Below, piece after piece: positions 46,501 through 53,393 of a DNA stretch of 64,000 nt. The stretch is taken from positions 1 to 64,000 of the forward strand of contig JBBRAX010000002.1 of assembly GCA_038206395.1 (NCBI GenBank), read 5' to 3'. Origin of the DNA: JAGSPQ01 sp038206395. GTDB taxonomy: Bacteria > Myxococcota > Myxococcia > Myxococcales > Myxococcaceae. A program made the translations under genes and the position numbers. The number at the start of each line of letters is the position of its first letter. Position 1 is the first letter of the stretch. Under the pieces are notes generated by a model. It did not search any database. It had not been told where the DNA came from and saw nothing but the letters and a program-made list of their open reading frames with translations.

Positions 46501-48144
46501 GCCGTCGAACAGGCGCTGGGCGATTCGAGCCGCGACAAGCTGGGCCCCGCCGAGCTCGGCAAGGCACTGGCGCTGAAGGCCGAAGCGCTGGCGATGCAGC
46601 ACAAGACGGAAGAGGCGGTGCCGCTGTTCGAAGAGGCGCTGAAGGCCGACCCGGGCAACCCGTTCACGAAGGCGCGGCTCGCGGCGGCCTACGTCGCGCA
46701 GCACGACCACGAAAAGGCGCTGCCGTTCTTCAAGGCCGCCACCGAAGCGTCGCCCGAGAGCCTCGAATACGCCGAGGCCTACCTGTCGTCGCTGATCGTG
46801 CTGGGCAAGATGGAAGACGCGACGCGGGTGGTCGCGGGTTCTCGCGCGCGGTTCCCCGGCAACGCACGGCTCACCTACCTCTCGGCCCGTGTCGACGACG
46901 CGCTCGACCGCGCGAAGGAAGCCGAAGCCGCGTACCTGAAGGCGGCCGCAGCGGATCCGACGCTGGTCGACGCGCACCTGTACCTCGCGCGGCTCTACGT
47001 CCGTTTCCGCCGGCTCAGCGAAGCCAAGCCGCAGCTGGAAGAGGCGATGAAGAAGGCGCCCGACAACGCGGAGGTGCGCGTGGTGATGGGGGAGCTGGCG
47101 CTGTCAGACAACGACCTCGAGCGCGCAGAGGTGGAGCTGAAGAAGGGGCTCGAGCTGAACCCGACGCTGGCCGAGGCCTACGTCGGCATGTCGAGGCTGG
47201 AGCTCGCGAAGGGCCGGGTCGACCTCGCGCTGAGCCAGGTCGACAAAGGCTTGGGCATCAACCCGCACGTCTTCGGTGGCCGGGTGCAGCGCGGCACGTC
47301 GCTGTGGAAGGCAGGGAGGCTGGAAGAAGCGGTGAAAGAGCTCGAGGCGGCGCGGCTCGACGAGCCCCGCAATACGTCGATCATCGTCACCCTCGGCGCC
47401 GTCCAGCTCGAGAAGAAGGACTTGAGCGGAGCCACGGGCAGCCTGATGGCCGCGTTGACCAGCGAGCCGTCACACCCCGAAGCGAACTTCTACCTGGCCA
47501 AGGTGAAGAACCTGAAGGCCGAGCACACGGGTGCGATCGAGCACATGAAGCGCGCGCTCGAGATGCAGCCGAAGCGCCCCGAGTTCCGTTACTGGATGGG
47601 GAAGATCTACCTCGACGCGAAGAAGTCTCAGGAAGCGATCGAAGAGTGGAAGCTGGCCCTGGATCTCGACCCCCGCTACACCGACGCCCTCGACGCGCTG
47701 GGCCACGTCTACCTCGACCGCAACGACATCAAGAAGGCGGTGCAGTTCTTCCAGCGCGCGCTCGAGACGGATCCGAACCGCACCGCGGTGCAGGCGGCCA
47801 TTGGTGATGCGTACTCTCAGGCCGAAGAATGGGGCCAGGCGATCGCCACCTACGAAAAGGCGCTGAAGGCCGACCCGGACTTGAAGACGGTCTACTTCAA
47901 GCTGGGCTCGGCCTACGGAGAAGAAAAGAAGTGGGACCAGGCGATCACCTTCTACAAGAAGGCCACCGCCGTCGAGCCCGACAACGCCGACGTCTGGCTG
48001 CGGCTCGGCTACGCGTACAAAGAACAGAAGAAGCGCGGTGAAGCGGCCAGTGCGTTCGAGCGGTACCTGGCCAAGCGCCCCGATGCCGACAACAAGAGGG
48101 AAATCGAAGACGAAATCGACTACCTGAAGAAGAAGGAGGAATAG
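43591..48144 (+). CDS. Zinc-ribbon / IPLPG-repeat / GYF / TM / TPR giant protein
   Basis: 1517 aa. Order: MJ0042-type zinc ribbon (residues 4-35; CPSCNANL...CPTCQQIF); about 350 residues with a repeated IPLPG-centred unit (AIPLPGNYAATEMR, more than twelve copies); Pro/Asp-rich linker with LPSP motifs; a GYF_2-like domain at about 608-665 (FHIRRRSGKVFGPFEDAVII); one membrane helix at about 720-745; then about 750 residues of TPR repeats (periplasmic by topology). The ribbon-GYF-TM order is that of the gliding protein GltJ/AgmX, but the TonB part is replaced by TPRs. AAGGAG before the ATG. Probable scaffold across the inner membrane; role in motility is inference. Confidence 0.85.
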   Translation: MKVACPSCNANLNIDDKKIPAGGARIKCPTCQQIFPVKPPAAASSGAVPLPGISAAKPQPQDWEEESTRVMPPEMIPGALTNAAPPSNIGAIPLPGARGPAPTVSMRAAAVPLPGAMSAPRTNAVPLPAISAARPQAAPSWEDEKTRVGNETIPAPGFDFDPSATHTGAVPLPGNYEPTRIGAPAAIPLPGATQLQPAAVDEADFADDADIGFVDSGPTAAHPAVPLPGNYQATTIQPAPTFARASIPLPGNATEVRQVPPRAATIPLPGNYAATEMRKVPPPSAIPLPGNYAATEMRQVPSSAIPLPGNYAATELRQTRSPAAAAIPLPGSAPTRDFDPFAATGEHEAFDSGGAIPLPGDSEPTREHQAYDPNSAIPLPGEYQSLTGEDLPPQPDPFSFDAPPPQHTVPAAPQFDFSDLPSPKGAQFDPAPDPIFVPPPPLRQVTPAPAMDFSDLPSPRGAFAAAPAAAQFEDLPSPAGSADPFESPDFSNDLPSPAIDNLPSPAVSAGGDFSFDMAPPPPVTHAPTAPAGLPPANPSFGEVEFDSGGESLEFDPSNTPKNSFDDLEADLSAPPVSAKPATSADGLEMLSFIDQTAREAGVKEGQNKARRFHIRRRSGKVFGPFEDAVIIKMLEDGQLLGNEEVSLDSESWQPIGGEPTFQAAITALMESPSKSPTTAIPQQGDHSQSAASMDRLKNLYEGRMAAVAVVQGKEPVPFRKKLPFIVLAVLVLAIGGTGAFLGTTPYGFFALKVLFPAKVKPGSREFTDLEAAKKALLSDTFKGYQQARDTAQATLRVKEYPEARAIWCQSIFYLQRKYAAATQPEMQQAMGELENIELLGAKHPEVVKARAGLALTQKNADEALSLLGDAIARTENADDLELLFLRAEAYMQKNQLAQVKSELEQILKRKPDSARAHHAMGNLHQLQKEADLAAGQYEEALKADPEHASSAVELAAIELLIRKDVTKGAVAVEQALGDSSRDKLGPAELGKALALKAEALAMQHKTEEAVPLFEEALKADPGNPFTKARLAAAYVAQHDHEKALPFFKAATEASPESLEYAEAYLSSLIVLGKMEDATRVVAGSRARFPGNARLTYLSARVDDALDRAKEAEAAYLKAAAADPTLVDAHLYLARLYVRFRRLSEAKPQLEEAMKKAPDNAEVRVVMGELALSDNDLERAEVELKKGLELNPTLAEAYVGMSRLELAKGRVDLALSQVDKGLGINPHVFGGRVQRGTSLWKAGRLEEAVKELEAARLDEPRNTSIIVTLGAVQLEKKDLSGATGSLMAALTSEPSHPEANFYLAKVKNLKAEHTGAIEHMKRALEMQPKRPEFRYWMGKIYLDAKKSQEAIEEWKLALDLDPRYTDALDALGHVYLDRNDIKKAVQFFQRALETDPNRTAVQAAIGDAYSQAEEWGQAIATYEKALKADPDLKTVYFKLGSAYGEEKKWDQAITFYKKATAVEPDNADVWLRLGYAYKEQKKRGEAASAFERYLAKRPDADNKREIEDEIDYLKKKEE
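43729..44745. repeat. IPLPG-coding repeat array
   Basis: The sequence ATTCCGCTGCCCGGC and synonymous forms recurs every 30-130 bases within the giant gene, most regularly at 44330-44560 as copies encoding IPLPGNYAATEMR. The coded unit is probably a short linear motif displayed many times on the cytoplasmic arm. Confidence 0.85.
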
Positions 48145-49422
48145 GTGCTCGACAAGAATTTCGTCGCAAAGAACTTCGATGGGGTGGTGGCACGGCTCGC
48201 AGACCGCGGTGGCAATCTGGACTTGAGCCAGTTCAAGCTGCTGTTCACCGAACGCCGCGCGCTCACCATCGAGCTCGAAGGGCTGCAGGCGCAGCGCAAC
48301 CTCGCCAACGAAGAGATGAAGAAGCTGGCGAAGTCCGACCCGGCGGCGCTGGACGCGAAGCGGGCGGCAATGCGCGAGGTCGGAGATCAGATCAAGGCGC
48401 GCGAGCCGAAGCTCAAAGAGCTCGAGGCGGCGCTGGACGCGCTGCTGTTGACGGTGCCGAACCCGCCGCACGAGTCGGTGCCGCCGGGGAAGAGCGAGGC
48501 CGACAACAAGACGGAAAGGGTCTGGGGCGAGAAGCCGAACTTCCTCTTCACCCCCAAGCAGCACTTCGACATCGGAGAGAAGCTGGGAATGCTCGACTTC
48601 GAGCGTGCCTCGAAAGTGTCGGGCAGCCGCTTCGCCTTCTTGAAGGGCGGGCTTGCGCGAATGGAAAGGGCGCTGGTCTCTTTCATGATCGATCAGCACA
48701 CCACGCGCGGCTACGAGGAGATGATTCCGCCGTACCTCGTCAACCGCAACGCGATGATGGGCACGGGCCAGCTGCCGAAGTTCGAGAACGACGCGTTCAA
48801 GACCGCAGGTGAACAGGAGCTCTTCCTGATTCCCACCGCCGAAGTCCCGGTGACGAACTACCACCAGGACGAGATCCTCGAAGCTTTGGAGCTGCCGAAG
48901 AAGTACTGCGCCTTCTCGCCCTGCTTCCGCGCCGAGGCAGGCGCCGCCGGCAAAGACACGCGCGGCCTCATCCGCATGCACCAGTTCCACAAGGTCGAGC
49001 TGGTGATGTTCAGCAAGCCGGAAGACTCGCTGAAGCACCTCGAGACGCTGGTCGGCGACGCGGCTTCGATTCTCGAGAAGCTCGGCCTTCACCACCGCGT
49101 CACCCTGCTCTGCACCGCCGACCTGGGGTTCGCGTCCCAGAAGACCTACGACCTGGAAGTGTGGCTGCCGGGCCAGCAGGCGTTTCGCGAGATCTCCAGC
49201 TGCTCGAACTTCGGCGACTTCCAGGCGCGCCGCGCGAAGATCCGCTGGCGCCCTGCGAAGGGCGACAAGCCGCAGATTCTTCACACCCTGAACGGCTCGG
49301 GCCTCGCGGTCGGCCGCACGCTGGTCGCGATCCTCGAGAACTACCAACGGGAAGACGGCACGGTGGCAATTCCTCCTGCCCTTCAGCCGTACATGGGAGG
49401 CCTCACCGAGCTGAAGCCTTGA
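48145..49422 (+). CDS. serS: Seryl-tRNA synthetase
   Basis: 425 aa, GTG start preceded by GAAGGAGG. N-terminal coiled-coil arm (about 30-100) that holds the long variable arm of tRNA-Ser. Class II motifs: motif 2 CFRAEAGAAGKDTRGLIRMH, motif 3 GSGLAVGRTLVAILENYQ; serine-binding TAEVPVTNYH. Three kilobases before a block with four tRNA-Ser genes. Starts directly after the giant gene's stop. Confidence 0.98.
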   Translation: MLDKNFVAKNFDGVVARLADRGGNLDLSQFKLLFTERRALTIELEGLQAQRNLANEEMKKLAKSDPAALDAKRAAMREVGDQIKAREPKLKELEAALDALLLTVPNPPHESVPPGKSEADNKTERVWGEKPNFLFTPKQHFDIGEKLGMLDFERASKVSGSRFAFLKGGLARMERALVSFMIDQHTTRGYEEMIPPYLVNRNAMMGTGQLPKFENDAFKTAGEQELFLIPTAEVPVTNYHQDEILEALELPKKYCAFSPCFRAEAGAAGKDTRGLIRMHQFHKVELVMFSKPEDSLKHLETLVGDAASILEKLGLHHRVTLLCTADLGFASQKTYDLEVWLPGQQAFREISSCSNFGDFQARRAKIRWRPAKGDKPQILHTLNGSGLAVGRTLVAILENYQREDGTVAIPPALQPYMGGLTELKP

Positions 49423-51443
49423 GAGCGGTTCCCGCCGTCGCCGCGCTGTTGTTCGTCGCGGGATGCGGGGGCACCCAAGCAGGCGGAGTGAAGATCGCCG
49501 TCGGCTACACGGGCCCGAGAGACGCGTGCCTCGTCGTGCGCGTCGCCAGCGTCAGCAAGCCGTCGAAGGTGGAAGAAAGGCGGCTCGACAAGCTCACCGC
49601 CACCGCCAACCGCACCATCGGCGTCATCCCCGCCGACGGCGACGGCGACGCGCTGACGGTCGAGCTGTTGGTGCGCGAGCGCGGCTGCGAAGGAAAGCAG
49701 GTGTGGCGCAAGGCGCTTTCGGCGACCGCTGCCCGGCCTGCGGCGCTGCTCGAAGTCAGCATCGTGGTTCGCGACGCCGACGACGACACGTTCGCCGACG
49801 CGACGGGCCCGTTCACCAACGGCCAGGAAGCGGGAACCGACTGCGCCGACGAGCAGAACGCGGTGCACCCCGGGGTGGAAGAGCGGTGCAACGGCCTCGA
49901 CGACGACTGCAATGGCGTGCGCGACGACGGCCTGCCGCCCACCTTCTTCTTTGCCGACAGCGACCACGACGGCTTCGGCGACAACCGGCTCGACGCGGGC
50001 CAGACGGCGTGCGTGCTGCCGCCGGGCTTCGCCACCGACGCGGGCGACTGCGACGACACGCGGCCCTTCGTGCACGCCGCAGCGGCCGAGACCTGCGACG
50101 GCCTCGACGACGACTGCGATCAACAGACAGACGAAGGCTTCTTCGTCGGCGACGGGTGCGACGCGGGAGCGACCTGCTCCGGCACGCTGCAGTGCACCGA
50201 CGCCGGCACCTCGGCCTGCGCGAGGGCGATGCCGCTGCTCGGCTGGTACCCGGACGAAGACGGCGACGGCCACGGGCTGATCGATGGAGGGGCCGTGCTC
50301 GCGTGCACCCAGCCGCCGGGCCGGGCGCCCAGCGCAGACGACTGCGACGACACCAACCGCTTCATCCACACCGGCGCGCGCGAAGTCTGCGACGGCCGCG
50401 ACGACGACTGCGACCCCACCACCCTCGAGACGTGCAGCGACGCGGGCTTCAAGGGCTTCACCCGGTTCCCGTTGCCGACCAACGCGGGCTGGAATGCGAT
50501 CGCTCCTTTTGGCCGCGGCTTCACCTGGGTGGTGGGCGACGGAAACCAGATCGTCCTTCGCTATTTCTTCGCGGCCGTCGTGCCTGATGCGGGGCAAGAA
50601 GACGGCGGAGAAATCGACGCGGGCTCAGGCGTGCCGGGCTTCGGCGACGGCGGGTTCATCAACTACACCGGGAAGTGCAACGGGAACTTCCGCGCCGCGT
50701 GGGCGACGCCGCAGGGCCGGGTGTACCTGGGCGAAGGAAACCAGATCGATCGCCTCGAGCTCGACGCCGGCTGTCTCGAGGGCTGGCACAAGATCGAACC
50801 GTCGGCCGAAGTCAGTGGGCTGTCGGGCGTGGTGGCGGGCGACGGCGGCGTCACCCTTTACGCGACGTTGAGAGACGGCCGCGCGGTGCAGGTGCGCGAG
50901 ACGGGCGACGGCGGCGCGCGCGAGCGGACGTGGGCCCCCGACGCGAGCAACGCCGAGCTCTACACAGTGACCACGGCAGGGAGCGACACGCTCTTCGTCG
51001 CCGGCACCGCGCAGCCGGGCGCTTCGCACGGGTACTTCGCCAGGCTTGATCGCGACTCCACCATTCTCGCAGTGCCGGGCGCCGCGCAGCTGCGCGTGCA
51101 GTCCTCGAGTGCGCTGGGCCCCTCGCTCGCCTACTTCGCCGGCAGCAACAACACGCTCTTCTCGTTCGAAGACGCCGGCTACCGGGTGCTCTCGGGCCCC
51201 TTCTCTGCCGCGAGCCACTTCGCTGGGGTCTGCGCCTTCGGCCTCAACCAGGTGCTGGTGGTCGACACCGAGGCCCGCGTCTGGCGCTACAGCGGCACCG
51301 TTCAGGCCGACGGTGGGTCGATCGAGCTCTGGGTCGACCTCAAGCCTTCGACCAACGGTTCCTTGAGGGCAATCGGAGCCACCGCCCCCGACGACGTCTG
51401 GGTGGCGGGCGACAACAACAGCATCCTTCACTTCGGCGAGTGA
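49419..51443 (+). CDS. MopE-like repeat lipoprotein
   Basis: 674 aa; TTG start overlapping the serS stop (TTGA). Signal peptide with lipobox FVAGC. N-terminal domain (about 20-130) is paralogous to that of the 17203 lipoprotein. Then three Cys/Asp repeats (ERCNGLDDDCNGVRDDG, ETCDGLDDDCDQQTDEG, EVCDGRDDDCDPTTLE) with D-x-D-x-D-G calcium-like loops (ADSDHDGFGD), as in MopE/SacB-type surface proteins. The last 330 residues look like a beta-propeller. Outer-surface lipoprotein; metal or ligand binding is likely, exact role unknown. Confidence 0.8.
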   Translation: MRAVPAVAALLFVAGCGGTQAGGVKIAVGYTGPRDACLVVRVASVSKPSKVEERRLDKLTATANRTIGVIPADGDGDALTVELLVRERGCEGKQVWRKALSATAARPAALLEVSIVVRDADDDTFADATGPFTNGQEAGTDCADEQNAVHPGVEERCNGLDDDCNGVRDDGLPPTFFFADSDHDGFGDNRLDAGQTACVLPPGFATDAGDCDDTRPFVHAAAAETCDGLDDDCDQQTDEGFFVGDGCDAGATCSGTLQCTDAGTSACARAMPLLGWYPDEDGDGHGLIDGGAVLACTQPPGRAPSADDCDDTNRFIHTGAREVCDGRDDDCDPTTLETCSDAGFKGFTRFPLPTNAGWNAIAPFGRGFTWVVGDGNQIVLRYFFAAVVPDAGQEDGGEIDAGSGVPGFGDGGFINYTGKCNGNFRAAWATPQGRVYLGEGNQIDRLELDAGCLEGWHKIEPSAEVSGLSGVVAGDGGVTLYATLRDGRAVQVRETGDGGARERTWAPDASNAELYTVTTAGSDTLFVAGTAQPGASHGYFARLDRDSTILAVPGAAQLRVQSSSALGPSLAYFAGSNNTLFSFEDAGYRVLSGPFSAASHFAGVCAFGLNQVLVVDTEARVWRYSGTVQADGGSIELWVDLKPSTNGSLRAIGATAPDDVWVAGDNNSILHFGE

Positions 51444-51455
51444 CAACCCCGATTT

Positions 51456-51479
51456 AGTGGTGCTAGGAGGCCCACCACT
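51456..51479 (+). terminator. Possible weak terminator hairpin
   Basis: AGTGGTG and CACCACT (7-bp stem, 10-base loop) lie just after the MopE-like gene and before the tRNA block. The following T-tract is poor, so it may be an mRNA end structure rather than a true intrinsic terminator. Confidence 0.35.
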
Positions 51480-51525
51480 TCACCGTCAGCAGACAAGGTG
51501 GAGGCGCGTCGGTCACGTCGTCGAT

Positions 51526-51612
51526 GGAGCAGTGGCCGAGCGGCTGAAGGCGGCGGTCTTGAAAACCGTTAAGGGTGAAAGCCCTTCGAAGGTTCGAATC
51601 CTTCCTGCTCCG
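51526..51612 (+). tRNA. tRNA-Ser (anticodon TGA)
   Basis: Acceptor GGAGCAG pairs with CTGCTCC; anticodon loop CTTGAAA gives TGA; long variable arm (AAGGGTGAAAGCCCTT) and TTCGAAT T-loop. Class II tRNA of 87 bases including discriminator G. CCA is not encoded. Reads UCA codons and probably wobble partners. Confidence 0.96.
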
Positions 51613-51652
51613 TGACAGGTGTAGAAGTTTGGCTCTTTGAAATGAAATTGAC

Positions 51653-51742
51653 GGAGAGTTGGCCGAGCGGCTGAAGGCGCAGGTTTGCTAAACCTGTATA
51701 CTGGCAACGGTATCGAGGGTTCGAATCCCTCACTCTCCACCA
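51653..51742 (+). tRNA. tRNA-Ser (anticodon GCT)
   Basis: Acceptor GGAGAGT pairs with ACTCTCC; anticodon loop TTGCTAA gives GCT; long variable arm. The only serine tRNA of the block with an encoded CCA (51740-51742) and with A rather than G as discriminator. Reads AGC and AGU. Confidence 0.96.
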
Positions 51743-51750
51743 TGTTTTGG

Positions 51751-51824
51751 GCTCCCTTAGCTCAGCTGGATAGAGCGTTGGACTACGAATCCAAAGGCCA
51801 GTGGTTCGAATCCACTAGGGAGCA
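51751..51824 (+). tRNA. tRNA-Arg (anticodon ACG)
   Basis: Acceptor GCTCCCT pairs with AGGGAGC; anticodon loop CTACGAA gives ACG; standard 74-base cloverleaf. A34 of this tRNA is the known target of TadA, whose gene starts 15 bases downstream. Reads CGU, CGC and CGA after inosine formation. Confidence 0.96.
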
Positions 51825-51839
51825 CACGCAGAGCCTTCG

Positions 51840-52310
51840 ATGAACGATTCACGATTCATGGGGGAGGCGCTGGAGTTGGCGAAGGCCGCAGGCGACCTGG
51901 GGGAAGTGCCGGTCGGGGCGGTGGTTGTGGTGGGTGGGCAGGTGGTGGGTCGCGGCTACAACCGGCGCGAGGTGGACTGCGACCCGTTGTCGCACGCAGA
52001 GCTGAAGGCGATTGCTGAGGCGAGTGCGGCGTTGAAGTCGTGGCGGTTGAGCGAAGCGACGCTGTACGTGACGTTGGAGCCCTGCACGATGTGCGCAGGG
52101 GCGCTGATTCAGGCGCGGCTGGGCCGGCTGGTGTTCGGAGCGATGGACCCGAAGGCAGGGGCAGTCGGAAGCCTGTATGACCTGCTGAAAGATGATCGGC
52201 TGAACCACCAGGTGGCGGTGACCCGGGGAGTACTGGAAGTAGAGTGCAGCACGATTTTGAAGGACTTCTTCGTCGCGCTTCGAGGGCGGAAGAAGGCAGC
52301 ACCCAAATAG
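51840..52310 (+). CDS. tadA: tRNA-specific adenosine deaminase
   Basis: 156 aa. Deaminates A34 to inosine in tRNA-Arg(ACG). Zinc site: SHAELKAI (His and catalytic Glu) and LEPCTMCAGALIQ (two Cys). Length and C-terminal FFVALRGRKK fit TadA. Lies 15 bases after the gene for its substrate tRNA and before two more tRNA-Ser genes, so it may be made from a transcript that also carries tRNAs. Confidence 0.97.
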   Translation: MNDSRFMGEALELAKAAGDLGEVPVGAVVVVGGQVVGRGYNRREVDCDPLSHAELKAIAEASAALKSWRLSEATLYVTLEPCTMCAGALIQARLGRLVFGAMDPKAGAVGSLYDLLKDDRLNHQVAVTRGVLEVECSTILKDFFVALRGRKKAAPK

Positions 52311-52315
52311 CTTCT

Positions 52316-52402
52316 GGAGAGCTGGCCGAGTGGTCGAAGGCACCTGACTCGAAATCAGGCGTACCGGTAACGGTACCGTAGGTTCGAATCCTACGCTCTC
52401 CG
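52316..52402 (+). tRNA. tRNA-Ser (anticodon CGA)
   Basis: Acceptor GGAGAGC pairs with GCTCTCC; anticodon loop CTCGAAA gives CGA; long variable arm (GTACCGGTAACGGTACC). Reads UCG. Discriminator G; no encoded CCA. Starts five bases after the tadA stop. Confidence 0.96.
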
Positions 52403-52415
52403 CTTCGAGGGCCAG

Positions 52416-52502
52416 GGAGAGGTGGCCGAGTGGCTGAAGGCGCACGCCTGGAAAGCGTGTGAACTGGAAACGGTTTCGTGGGTTCGAATCCCACCCTCTC
52501 CG
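52416..52502 (+). tRNA. tRNA-Ser (anticodon GGA)
   Basis: Acceptor GGAGAGG pairs with CCTCTCC; anticodon loop CTGGAAA gives GGA; long variable arm. Reads UCC and UCU. Discriminator G; no encoded CCA. Completes a set of four serine isoacceptors within 1 kb. Confidence 0.96.
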
Positions 52503-52517
52503 CTGAACGAGTTTTGT

Positions 52518-52600
52518 GGTCGGGACAACGCGGGGCCGTGAACCCCGCCAGGTCCGGAAGGAAGCAACGGTAGCGTTACTTCGCGTGTGTCCCGGCCGTT
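52518..52600 (+). ncRNA. ffs: Signal recognition particle RNA, 4.5S type
   Basis: The conserved apical core (GCCAGGTCCGGAAGGAAGCA then ACGGTAGC) that binds Ffh is present. The ends GGTCGGGACA and TGTCCCGGCC close the hairpin with one G-U pair. About 80-85 bases, small bacterial type without an Alu domain. Fifteen bases after the last tRNA-Ser, so probably cut from the same primary transcript. Confidence 0.95.
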
Positions 52601-52609
52601 CTTTTTGAC

Positions 52610-52655
52610 CCAAACGCGTCGCATCCTTCACCGGGTGCGGCGCGTTTGGCTTTTG
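52610..52655 (+). terminator. Strong hairpin terminator after SRP RNA
   Basis: CCAAACGCGTCGCATCC and GGGTGCGGCGCGTTTGG form a 17-bp stem (two wobble/mismatch positions) with a 6-base loop, followed by CTTTT. It ends the tRNA/SRP RNA transcription unit. A GGGAG ribosome site for the next gene begins right after. Confidence 0.8.
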
Positions 52656-52663
52656 GGAGTCAG

Positions 52664-53317
52664 ATGGAAAGTGTCGAGGTGGTAGAAGGCACCGTGGCCG
52701 CCGCCCCTGGTTCAGATTTTGGAGTCGAGCTCGTCTCGCGCATTGGCGCGCGGCTGGCCGAAGGTGGCTTCAAAAAGCGCGAGCCGGGCATCTTCACGAA
52801 GGAGATCGCGCCCGACGTGCTGGGCTGGGTGGGCATCACCGTCACGGGGAAGAAGGCCGATGGCCTGGTGTACGTGGATCCGATCGTCGGCATCCGTCAC
52901 CAGCTGATCGAAGAGAAGTGGGCGAAGCTGCTCGACGAGAAGCCGCACCCGTACCTGCTGCCGACGCTGAGCACGAACGCGGGCTTCCTGGGGCCCCGCC
53001 GCGAGTACAAAGAGTGGGGCTTCGACGAGACGAAGGACAACACGTCGATCATCGCCCGCCTCGCGCGCTTCGTGCTGAGCACCGGCCTGCAGTTCATGAA
53101 AGAGACGTCGTCGCTGCAGAAGGTGCTGGCGAAGACCGACATGATGGTGCCCGACAGCGAGATGTTCCGGGTGCCGATCATCCACTGGCTCTCAGGCGAC
53201 GAAGAGCAGGTGCGCGTCACCCTTCGCGCCGAGATTGCCCGCACCAAGAAGCGCCGCGACAAGACCATCGCCCAGTACCGGGTCTTCGCGGACAAGCTGA
53301 TGGGCGAGCTCGAGTAA
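52664..53317 (+). CDS. Soluble protein of unknown function
   Basis: 217 aa. Not assigned. The segment GARLAEGGFKKREPGIFTKE recalls DUF4304-type proteins (GFKK...F), but only weakly. No signal or membrane helix; the C-terminus is a basic helix (ARTKKRRDKTIAQYRVFADK). GGGAG lies five bases before the ATG at 52664; the in-frame start at 52646 lies inside the terminator stem and is rejected. Confidence 0.65.
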   Translation: MESVEVVEGTVAAAPGSDFGVELVSRIGARLAEGGFKKREPGIFTKEIAPDVLGWVGITVTGKKADGLVYVDPIVGIRHQLIEEKWAKLLDEKPHPYLLPTLSTNAGFLGPRREYKEWGFDETKDNTSIIARLARFVLSTGLQFMKETSSLQKVLAKTDMMVPDSEMFRVPIIHWLSGDEEQVRVTLRAEIARTKKRRDKTIAQYRVFADKLMGELE

Positions 53318-53393
53318 CTCAGGTGTTTCGTGTGAGTTGCGACTCACCTTGGTTTGGTTGAACGCGGCAGGGGGACTTGAGAGGGTCCGCCGC

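Noticed and set aside
45205..46977. Minus-strand frame of 590 codons inside the TPR giant gene
   Set aside because: Antisense shadow with repetitive Arg/Leu composition caused by the TPR repeats on the other strand.
47470..49347. Minus-strand frame of 625 codons across serS
   Set aside because: Antisense to the end of the giant gene and to serS, both well supported; no motif.
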